From Acetobacter aceti NBRC 14818 (GTDB lineage Bacteria > Pseudomonadota > Alphaproteobacteria > Acetobacterales > Acetobacteraceae), in the NCBI RefSeq assembly GCF_000193495.2, contig NZ_AP023410.1, forward strand, positions 1,860,001 to 1,924,000: 64,000 nt of DNA, given 5' to 3'. Position 1 is the stretch's first letter. Every line of letters starts with the position of its first letter. Below the pieces are notes generated by a model that was given only the letters and a program-made list of their open reading frames with translations, was not told the origin of the DNA and did not search any database. Of the stretch, positions 43,329 through 50,569 are shown piece after piece. The translations under genes and the position numbers were made by a program.

Positions 43329-43688
43329 GTGACTGAACTACGCCTGACGCTGAGGGTGGATGTGGATGGTCATCCCGCACTCGGACACGGCAAGATCCGC
43401 CTTCTGGAACATCTGGAAGAAACCGGCTCGATTTCGGCGGCAGGACGGGCCATGGGCATGTCCTATCGACGGGCGTGGCTGCTGATCGACGCCCTGAACA
43501 ACCAGTTCTCTTCCCCGCTGGTGGCCACCAAGCCCGGCGGCGGTGGGGGCGCCCATCTCACGGAAGCAGGGCAGACCGTCGTCCGCTGCTATCGCGCAGC
43601 GGAACAGGATGCGGCAGCAGGAGCGAAAGCAGCTCTCGATGAGCTTGCCGGCATGGTCCGCCGCCCTCAAAAAGCCGCACGTTCGTGA
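43329..43688 (+). CDS. ModE-like winged-helix regulator, DNA-binding domain only
   Basis: 119 residues with a GTG start at 43329 (MTELRLTLRVDVDGHPALGHG). Contains the LysR/ModE-type winged helix: GKIRLLEHLEETGSISAAGRAMGMSYRRAWLLIDALN. The molybdate-binding TOBE domains of full-length ModE (about 260 residues) are missing, so it is a stand-alone helix-turn-helix protein. In relatives such proteins often control molybdate genes, but none is visible here. It lies 75 bp upstream of opgG in the same direction. Confidence 0.85.
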   Translation: MTELRLTLRVDVDGHPALGHGKIRLLEHLEETGSISAAGRAMGMSYRRAWLLIDALNNQFSSPLVATKPGGGGGAHLTEAGQTVVRCYRAAEQDAAAGAKAALDELAGMVRRPQKAARS

Positions 43689-43763
43689 CAATCGTAACAG
43701 ACTGGTACAATAGCTGACAGAGCATCAGGTCTGTCTCTAAAAAAAACCGGGAGAACAAGAAGC

Positions 43764-45320
43764 GTGTCATCCTCCGTCTTCCGCCGCGATCTGCTCCGTG
43801 CTGGCAGCGGCGTCGCCTTGGCCGCCCTGACAACAGACTTCCTCGGCAGACCGGCCCACGCCGCTGATGCCCCTCCCGCACCCCCAGCTCCCACGCCGTT
43901 TGACAACAGCACTGTTACACAGATCGCCCGTCGTCTGGCCGCCAAGCCTTACAGCGCGCCGGAGCAATCTCTTCCGAAGCCTCTTGCGAACCTGACGTTC
44001 GACCAGTTCCGTTCCATCGAGTTCCAGCCTGACCAGGCGCTCTGGCACAATGACAATCTGGCGTTCGACGTTGAATTTTTCCCGCGCGGCTTTCTCTATC
44101 CCCAGCTTATCGAGATGCATGAGGTCGTAGACGGAAAATCCGCCCCGGTTCCGTATAGCCCTGACATGTTCCGCTATGGTGACCCGATGCTGCGGGTGAC
44201 CGACAATCTCGGATTTGCCGGTCTGCGTCTGCGCTACGCCATCAACACGCCCGGCGTGATGGAAGAGTGCGCCGTATTCCTCGGGGCCTCCTATTTCCGC
44301 GCCGTCGCCAAAGGCCAGAATTACGGTCTTTCGGCTCGTGGCTTCGCAGACGGCACCGGCGACCCGAAGGGTGAGGAGTTCGCGCTCTTCCGCGCCTTCT
44401 GGCTGGAGAAACCGCAGGCAGGTGTGGACTCTGTCGTCATTCACGCCCTGCTCGACAGCCCGTCCGTGACCGGTGCGTTCCGCTTCACCATTCGTCCCGG
44501 TGAGACCACCATCTTCGATGTGCAGTCCACCTTCTTCCCGCGTGTGAAGATCGAGCAGTCCGGCATCGCCGCCCTTACCGGCATGTTCTATTTCGACACC
44601 AATGATCGCACGCATGTCGATGACTGGCGTCCCGCCGCGCATGACAGCGAGGCGTTGCAGATCTGGACCGGATCGGACCAGCAGCTCTACCGGCCGCTAC
44701 GCAATCCGCTGGATCTCCAGTTCTCGGCGTTCAGCGACATCTCTCCGCGCGGCTTCGGGCTGATGCAGCGCCGTCGTTCCTTCCACGATTTCGAGGACCT
44801 CGCACTCAACTACGAGAAGCGTCCGTCCCTGTGGATCGAACCGATCGGTGACTGGGGCGCGGGTTTTGTCGATCTGGTTGAAATTCCGACCCCCAACGAG
44901 GTCAATGACAACATCGTCTCCTTCTGGCGGCCCAAGGAGCCAATGCAGGCGGGGCATGAATATGCCTACACCTACCGCATGTACTGGGGCTGGGACGAGC
45001 CGTTCCCGACGGAGCTTGCGCGGATCGGCGCAACCCGTGTCGGCGCTGTGACCGACCACAAGGAAGCCCGGTTCTTCGCCATCGACTTTACCGGCGGCCC
45101 CGTTGCGAACACTGCCCCGGACGCGAAATTCCACCTCATTCCGCAAACATCTGCGGGAACGATCAAGAACGTGGTCGTCGAGCCCAATCCCAACACCAAT
45201 GGCTGGCGCACCACGTTCGAATTCTATCCCGGCGATGCAAAGCTCGCTGAAATGAATGTCGTTCTCGCCAATGATCAGGGGCCTGTCTCAGAACAGTGGG
45301 TATATCGTTGGACGCCATGA
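43764..45320 (+). CDS. opgG: Periplasmic glucan biosynthesis protein, OpgG/OpgD family
   Basis: 518 residues with a GTG start at 43764 after a GGGAG. Needed to form the branched osmoregulated periplasmic glucans. The N-terminus (VFRRDLLRAGSGVALAAL) carries a twin-arginine-type signal rather than a plain Sec signal, as known for the paralogue OpgD. Conserved family segments include GLRLRYAINTPG, RGFGLMQRRRSFHDFEDL and EIPTPNEVNDNIVSFWRP. Overlaps opgH by four bases (ATGA). Confidence 0.92.
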   Translation: MSSSVFRRDLLRAGSGVALAALTTDFLGRPAHAADAPPAPPAPTPFDNSTVTQIARRLAAKPYSAPEQSLPKPLANLTFDQFRSIEFQPDQALWHNDNLAFDVEFFPRGFLYPQLIEMHEVVDGKSAPVPYSPDMFRYGDPMLRVTDNLGFAGLRLRYAINTPGVMEECAVFLGASYFRAVAKGQNYGLSARGFADGTGDPKGEEFALFRAFWLEKPQAGVDSVVIHALLDSPSVTGAFRFTIRPGETTIFDVQSTFFPRVKIEQSGIAALTGMFYFDTNDRTHVDDWRPAAHDSEALQIWTGSDQQLYRPLRNPLDLQFSAFSDISPRGFGLMQRRRSFHDFEDLALNYEKRPSLWIEPIGDWGAGFVDLVEIPTPNEVNDNIVSFWRPKEPMQAGHEYAYTYRMYWGWDEPFPTELARIGATRVGAVTDHKEARFFAIDFTGGPVANTAPDAKFHLIPQTSAGTIKNVVVEPNPNTNGWRTTFEFYPGDAKLAEMNVVLANDQGPVSEQWVYRWTP

Positions 45321-47461
45321 CCGACGCTCCCGGCGTTATCTCCGCCGCCGGGTTCCATGCACTTCCCCCCGAAGCGCCCATGCCCATGGAGACACAGGAT
45401 CTCCATGCCGCACCCGATCTGCATGGGCGTGAGCCGGTCTCCCCGACCGAGCCTCCGCTTGTCTGGCTCCGGCGACTGGCTGTCATCGGTTCGGCCCTCG
45501 CGCTGACGCTCTACGGTGCCTACCAGACCCACCTCGTGCTCGACGCCAACGGGTTCTCGGTGCTCGGCGTCATCATGGAAGTGCTGTTTATCCTGCTCTT
45601 CACATGGATTGCGCTGGCCTTCACCTCTTCTGTCGCGGGCTTCTGGTCCCTGCTGACAAAAGGCGGTCTGGGGCTCGGCATTCATGCGGATGGTCCGCTG
45701 CCGGAACTGAAGACTCGCGTCGCGCTGCTGATGCCGACCTACAATGAAGACCCGCACCGCGTCATGGCCGGTCTCCGCGCCATTTACGCCAGTCTTCAGG
45801 AAACCGGACGTGCGGATGCGTTCGACATCTTCATCCTCTCTGACACCACCAACCCGGATGTGTGGATCACAGAGGAAGCCGCCTTCCTCGCCCTGCGCCG
45901 GGATACGGGTGACGACAAACATATTTTCTATCGCCGCCGCGCCAAGAACATCGAGCGCAAGGCAGGCAATGTCGGCGAATGGGTGCGTCGCTTCGGCGGT
46001 GCTTATCCTCTGATGGTCACGCTGGACGCGGACTCCGTCATGGACGGGCGCACACTGGTGCAGATCGCCGCCGCGATGGAGCGCAACCCGCAGGTCGGCC
46101 TGATCCAGACGCTGCCGATCATCGCAGGTGGCACGACCCTCTTCGCCCGGATGCAGCAGTTCGCCGGGCGCGTCTATGGCCCGCTGATCGCCCACGGCAT
46201 CGCATGGTGGCACGGTGCGGCCAGCAACTACTGGGGCCACAACGCCATCATCCGGACGGCAGCTTTCGCCGAACAGGCTGGACTGCCGCACCTGCCGGGA
46301 CGCAAGCCGTTCGGTGGGCACATTCTCAGCCACGACTTCGTGGAAGCCGCTCTCATGCGGCGCGGTGGCTGGGCCATTCACATGGTCCCCGCCCTGCTCG
46401 GTTCTTACGAGGAAAGCCCACCGTCGCTAACAGACGTGGCGATCCGTGACCGCCGCTGGTGTCAGGGCAATCTCCAGCATTACAAGGTCATCCCGACCAA
46501 AGGGCTGCACTGGCTGAGCCGGATGCACATGCTGGTCGGCATCGGCGCTTACGTCACCTCACCATTGTGGCTGGTCTTCCTGCTCGTCGGCATCCTGATC
46601 TCGCTTCAGGCGCGCTTTGTGCGTCCAGAATATTTCGGCGACACCAAGACGCTTTATCCACACTGGCCGCAGGTCGATCCGGTCCGCGCGAAATATGTAT
46701 TCATCGCGACGATGGCCATTCTTCTTGCGCCGAAACTGTTCGCCTACATCGCCCTGTTCTTCAACAGGACCACGCTGAAAGGCTGTGGCGGCGCAATCCG
46801 GACAGCGTGCTCCATTGTGGTGGAGACCCTGATTGGCGGTCTGATCGCCCCGATCGCCATGCTGATCCAGACAGGCGGCGTGATCTCCATTCTCAGCGGG
46901 CAGGATTCCGGCTGGAACGCGCAGCGGCGTGACGATGGCGGCGTGCCGTTCAGCGTCATCGTCAAGGGCTACTGGCGTTATACCGTATTCGGTCTGATCC
47001 TTGGTGCTGCGGCATGGGCTGTCTCCATCTCCCTGTTCCTGTGGATGACGCCCGTTCTGCTCGGTCTGGTTCTGGCCATTCCGCTTGCAGCACTCACCGC
47101 CAGCCGTGACGCCGGACAGGCTTTGCGTCGGGCGGGACTGCTTCTGGTTCCGGAAGAAACGCAGACGCCGGATGTGCTGCTGAAAGCTGCGGACGCCATG
47201 CAGATGCCGGCTCCGAACTGTCCGGAAGACGCTCTGGAAGCGCTGTATTCTGATCCGACATTGCTGGCGGCTCATCGCGCCATGCTGCCCCCGCCGCGCA
47301 AACCGGGTGATCCGATCGACGCCGACCGGCTTGTCGGACTGCTGAAACTTCAGGAAGCACGGTCGCTGACCGATGCGGAAACGGCGCTGACCCCCAAGGA
47401 AAAGGCCGCGGCTCTGGGCGATACGAGTGGGCTGGACCGACTGATGGCTCTGCCCCGCTAA
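45317..47461 (+). CDS. opgH: Glucan biosynthesis glucosyltransferase OpgH
   Basis: 714 residues from the ATG at 45317, which overlaps the opgG stop as ATGA; a GTG seven codons upstream is less likely. Inner-membrane glycosyltransferase family 2 enzyme that polymerises the beta-glucan backbone from UDP-glucose. Catalytic aspartates are in LMPTYNEDPHRV and VTLDADSVMDG, the acceptor motif in SHDFVEAALMRRGGW and the RRWCQGN motif near residue 385. About eight membrane segments flank the catalytic loop. Together with opgG it forms the usual two-gene operon. Confidence 0.95.
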   Translation: MTDAPGVISAAGFHALPPEAPMPMETQDLHAAPDLHGREPVSPTEPPLVWLRRLAVIGSALALTLYGAYQTHLVLDANGFSVLGVIMEVLFILLFTWIALAFTSSVAGFWSLLTKGGLGLGIHADGPLPELKTRVALLMPTYNEDPHRVMAGLRAIYASLQETGRADAFDIFILSDTTNPDVWITEEAAFLALRRDTGDDKHIFYRRRAKNIERKAGNVGEWVRRFGGAYPLMVTLDADSVMDGRTLVQIAAAMERNPQVGLIQTLPIIAGGTTLFARMQQFAGRVYGPLIAHGIAWWHGAASNYWGHNAIIRTAAFAEQAGLPHLPGRKPFGGHILSHDFVEAALMRRGGWAIHMVPALLGSYEESPPSLTDVAIRDRRWCQGNLQHYKVIPTKGLHWLSRMHMLVGIGAYVTSPLWLVFLLVGILISLQARFVRPEYFGDTKTLYPHWPQVDPVRAKYVFIATMAILLAPKLFAYIALFFNRTTLKGCGGAIRTACSIVVETLIGGLIAPIAMLIQTGGVISILSGQDSGWNAQRRDDGGVPFSVIVKGYWRYTVFGLILGAAAWAVSISLFLWMTPVLLGLVLAIPLAALTASRDAGQALRRAGLLLVPEETQTPDVLLKAADAMQMPAPNCPEDALEALYSDPTLLAAHRAMLPPPRKPGDPIDADRLVGLLKLQEARSLTDAETALTPKEKAAALGDTSGLDRLMALPR

Positions 47462-47755
47462 GACGGTTCAGTTTCGTCTCGCAAGCTCAGACGACAAGAA
47501 CCAGAGTCGACGGCAGACGAGAAAGAATGTCCGCACCGCTTCATGACAGACGGTCCATGAGACCGTCCAGTTCACCAAGGGTCCGCAGTCGCTTTCACCT
47601 TGGGTGCAAGGCGTCCACAGCATTCATCCGGAACAACCCAGAGAGCGACGGAAAATGTGGGTTTCCACAGATCAGCGTTGTCTTTCGTGCCACAAATTGC
47701 AATGAGCCTTGGGCTAAAGAAAAAATCACTTCCCGTTAAGCAAGGACAATAAAAG
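47462..47755. other. Intergenic region opgH to acyltransferase
   Basis: 294 bp. I see no convincing gene; composition drops from GC-rich to AT-rich toward the acyltransferase, marking the left edge of the foreign-looking segment. AAGGA at about 47742-47746 serves as the ribosome site for the GTG at 47756. Confidence 0.4.
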
Positions 47756-48859
47756 GTGTCAGTTTCACCAATGACCGGAAGCCGTGAAAAACTACAGAAT
47801 CTACAGGCTTTACGGGGAATCGCCGCCTTGTCTGTGTGCTTGATGCATATCGTTATGGGAAAAGGATGGGCTGTAGATCCGACCCATCATCGAAATTTAT
47901 ATAAAGTCGGCCATCTTCTGGGATCAATTGGCGGTGCTGGAGTAGATATTTTCTTCTGCCTCAGTGGGTTTATTATTACCTACGCCACAATGAATAAAAA
48001 ATATACACCCTCACCCAAACTCTTCTCATAATTTTCTATAAAAAGAATCTTTAGAATTTATCCACTTTACTGGATAACCCTTACATTTGCATTTTTTTCT
48101 TCTTATATACTTGGATACAGAGGGAGTGACATTTCAAGAGTTACATCACCTGATGTGATTTTACTTTTGACTGACAAAATACCGTTCTTGGTTCAAGCAT
48201 GGACACTTGCTTATGAAATCTGGTTTTATGCTGGCATATCATTCATACTTTTATTTATTCCACAGAAATTATTCTATACTGCAATTTCAATATGGGGATT
48301 AACTCATTTCTTTATACTCATCGCAAAAGAAACAGGATTTTTTTCATTTCCATATTTTACATTTAATAACTTTCAGATACTTGAGTTTTTCTTGGGATCT
48401 CTGGTTGTTTTTTTATTATCAAAAACAAAAAAATACGTTTTTGATAAAATACTTTCACTTGTTTTCGGAATTATAATAATAACATTTGGAATTTCTTTGT
48501 GCTACATGAGACTATATACTTTTGGAAGTTTATTTGATTCGGAAAGATTCATGTATTATGGAATTCCAGGAGCTTTGTTTATTTATGGACTTGTGGGACT
48601 CGAAAGAAGTCACAACCTCACATTGCCTCGAATATTTTCAGCACTCGGAGATATTTCATACTCCCTTTATTTATGGCACATGCCGGTAGGAGGATTTTTT
48701 CTGTATTTATCAGTTAAATGTCCAACTTACTCAAATACAGATGCTTCCATAAAAATTATATGTGAGACTGCTACATCAATATTCATCTCTCACTTCAGTT
48801 ATAGATATATTGAAAAACCATTTAATTATATTGGACACAAATTAAGTCGATTGTTATAA
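47756..48859 (+). pseudogene. Acyltransferase family 3 (OafA/ExoZ-like), interrupted by one in-frame stop
   Basis: One frame of 368 codons interrupted only by TAA at 48029-48031, with no frameshift. Before the stop: LQALRGIAALSVCLMHIV and GGAGVDIFFCLSGFIITYA, the catalytic His and Arg region of acyltransferase 3. After it the frame continues as FSIKRIFRIYPLYWITLTF and includes WTLAYEIWFY, FSALGDISYSLYLWHMP and a final YRYIEKPFNY, all family features. Such integral membrane enzymes O-acetylate or succinylate polysaccharides. Base composition is very AT-rich, unlike every neighbour, suggesting horizontal gain. The second part could start at a GTG at 48155 but would lack the active site. Confidence 0.85.
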
Positions 48860-49035
48860 AAACATTACGCTATATACCGTAATCTGTGGCGAATTGAGGT
48901 TTAACGAACTATTGCAACTCAAGAACCTGAATCGATACATTCCATGGAACAAGATTACACTATCGAACTAGTGATCAATCGTAGAGAATGATCAGATGAG
49001 AATGCAAGTCACTTCCTATTTTCCCTTGAAAAATA

Positions 49036-49075
49036 AAGAATTTTTCTTGCCAGCAGGCGAAAATCAGGTGTAAAG
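49036..49075 (+). promoter_or_regulatory. Candidate promoter with palindrome upstream of bfr
   Basis: AAGAATTTTTCTT (49036-49048) is a perfect palindrome with a three-base centre. It abuts TTGCCA (49047-49052), which is 17 bases from GTAAAG (49070-49075), a possible -35/-10 pair 40 bases before the bfr ATG. The AGAA-N3-TTCT core is shared with the operator at 50381-50397. Confidence 0.4.
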
Positions 49076-49114
49076 CCATCTCCTATTCAACATCCCCACA
49101 GATATGAGGCACCC

Positions 49115-49600
49115 ATGGCCATTAAAGACCCGAAGGTTATCGAACACCTGAACATTCAGCTCACCAATGAGCTGACAGCCATCAATCAGTATTTCCTGCA
49201 CGCCCGCACGCTGAACCACTGGGGCGTGACCCTACTGGGCAAGAAGGAATACGAAGAGTCCATCGAGGAAATGCGCCACGCCGACTGGCTGATCGAGCGC
49301 ATCCTGTATCTCGGCGGCCTGCCGAACGTACAGCGTTACAACACCATTCTCATCGGCCAGAGCGTCAAGGAAATCCTTGAGTGCGACCTGAAGCTCGAAG
49401 AGAAGGCCCTCGGCGATCTGCGTGAAGGCATCGCTTACTGCGAGAGCGTCCGCGACTACGTCTCCCGTGACCTGCTGCTCAAGATCCTCGACAACGAGGA
49501 AGAGCATGAAGACTTCATCGATCGCCAGTTCGACCTGATCAAGCAGGTTGGCATCGAGAACTACATCCAGCTCAACTCCGGCCCCGCCAACGAGGGCTGA
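49115..49600 (+). CDS. bfr: Bacterioferritin
   Basis: 161 residues. 24-mer iron store with a di-iron ferroxidase site in each subunit and haem between pairs. Ferroxidase ligands are recognisable: Glu19 (TNELTAINQYF), Glu52 and His55 (IEEMRHADWL), and later glutamates and histidine in DNEEEHEDF. Met53 corresponds to the haem-ligating methionine, so haem binding is expected. Single gene followed by a strong bidirectional terminator. No ferredoxin (bfd) is adjacent. Confidence 0.97.
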   Translation: MAIKDPKVIEHLNIQLTNELTAINQYFLHARTLNHWGVTLLGKKEYEESIEEMRHADWLIERILYLGGLPNVQRYNTILIGQSVKEILECDLKLEEKALGDLREGIAYCESVRDYVSRDLLLKILDNEEEHEDFIDRQFDLIKQVGIENYIQLNSGPANEG

Positions 49601-49651
49601 GAGCAGCACGCAGACTCACGCCATCCTGTTCGCAGGAGCGGGACGATACGC

Positions 49652-49693
49652 CGACAGGCCGGGGAGAGCTTTCTTCCCGGCCTGTCGTCTTTT
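49652..49693. terminator. Bidirectional terminator between bfr and the convergent gene
   Basis: CGACAGGCCGGG and CCCGGCCTGTCG form a 12-bp perfect stem with a 12-base AG/CT-rich loop, followed on the plus strand by TCTTTT. It ends bfr transcription and overlaps the stop of the convergent gene at 49693. Confidence 0.85.
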
Positions 49694-50328
49694 CAGGCAC
49701 CTGCCGGAAGACCGGACTGGCGCTCCATGACCGGCCAGAGCACCTGCCCCACCGCCATGTCATTGTTCCGCCAACGGGACAGCGTCACCAGAGAGGCCGC
49801 CGCGACCGGTCTGGCCGCTTCTGCGACTGGCTGCGCCTTCTGCACGACCTTTGCTTTTCCGGGCTGCGCCTGTCCGTCCGACGTCACATCATCCCGCACG
49901 CAGACCCTGCTCAGCAGCCAGAAGCCCGCTGACGCCAGACAGGCCCCCAACTGCACTATCGCCGTTGCGAAGGATGTCACGACATGGTGCTGGGGAAATA
50001 CCTTCCTCAGCACAGCTTTCATGCCGCGCTCATCTCCTTTCTGGGCGAGAGCTGTTGCATCAAGGAGATTCATTTCTGTCAGACTGACCGACCCACATTC
50101 CCGCATACGCACATCCAGCGGATTCATGCCAAACCCGGAGCATCGGTCCAGAGCATGTCGAAACGCCGATCCCAGCGCCTCAAGATCCTGGCGGAAGAAC
50201 ATGTCGCCCCAACCGCCAGTTCCAAGGCGGCAGCACGGACGACCGGGGCCTGCGAGATACCGCAGCATCCACACAGCTACCCGTTCGTCACCGGAAAGTT
50301 CAGTCAGAGTATCGGAAGTCGCGTTCAT
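49693..50328 (-). CDS. Protein of unknown function
   Basis: 211 residues; ATG at 50326-50328 with AAGG five bases upstream. I do not recognise the family. Residues 1-110 look like a folded domain (WMLRYLAGPGRPCCRLGTGG, FFRQDLEALGSAFRHALDRC) containing several cysteines. A hydrophobic segment near residues 117-142 (TSFATAIVQLGACLASAGFW) may be a membrane helix, followed by an Ala/Val-rich tail. It is convergent with bfr and has a well-formed promoter with a palindromic spacer. Coding is supported by the promoter, ribosome site and terminator, not by homology. Confidence 0.65.
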   Translation of the reverse strand: MNATSDTLTELSGDERVAVWMLRYLAGPGRPCCRLGTGGWGDMFFRQDLEALGSAFRHALDRCSGFGMNPLDVRMRECGSVSLTEMNLLDATALAQKGDERGMKAVLRKVFPQHHVVTSFATAIVQLGACLASAGFWLLSRVCVRDDVTSDGQAQPGKAKVVQKAQPVAEAARPVAAASLVTLSRWRNNDMAVGQVLWPVMERQSGLPAGA

Positions 50329-50374
50329 GGCACCTTCGGACCCGGAAGGTCCGCCTCCTGTCTTGCTGAACCTT

Positions 50375-50403
50375 CTTTAATTGAGAACAATTCTTAATTG
50401 CAA
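50375..50403 (-). promoter_or_regulatory. Promoter with palindromic operator as its spacer
   Basis: On the minus strand TTGCAA (50398-50403) and TTAAAG (50375-50380) are 17 bases apart. The spacer itself, TTAAGAATTGTTCTCAA, is a near-perfect palindrome of the form TTnAGAA-N3-TTCTnAA. A second inverted repeat, TTTAATTG / CAATTAAA, encloses it (50376-50408). The start codon is about 47 bases downstream. The motif resembles the iron control element bound by Irr (TTTAGAA-N3-TTCTAAA, from memory), differing at two positions. Confidence 0.55.
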
Positions 50404-50569
50404 TTAAAAACCGCGTGGTTTTCGGTAAAATCTACATAAGAATGTCCGGCCAGACATTCTGAAAATCCCGCCGGATCTCAACGGAAATTTCTGTTTTCAG
50501 GAAAAACCCTGCTGAAACGGTGTGATAGGGCATCATCCGGGTAGAGGGGAGGCTCATAAAGCTGGACGC

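Noticed and set aside
45275..46381. 368-codon minus-strand frame opposite opgH
   Set aside because: Shadow of opgH; no domain, no ribosome site.
48155..48859. Separate functional gene from the second part of the acyltransferase
   Set aside because: It is in the same frame as the first part, begins in the middle of the fold and lacks the active-site histidine, so a broken single gene is the simpler reading.
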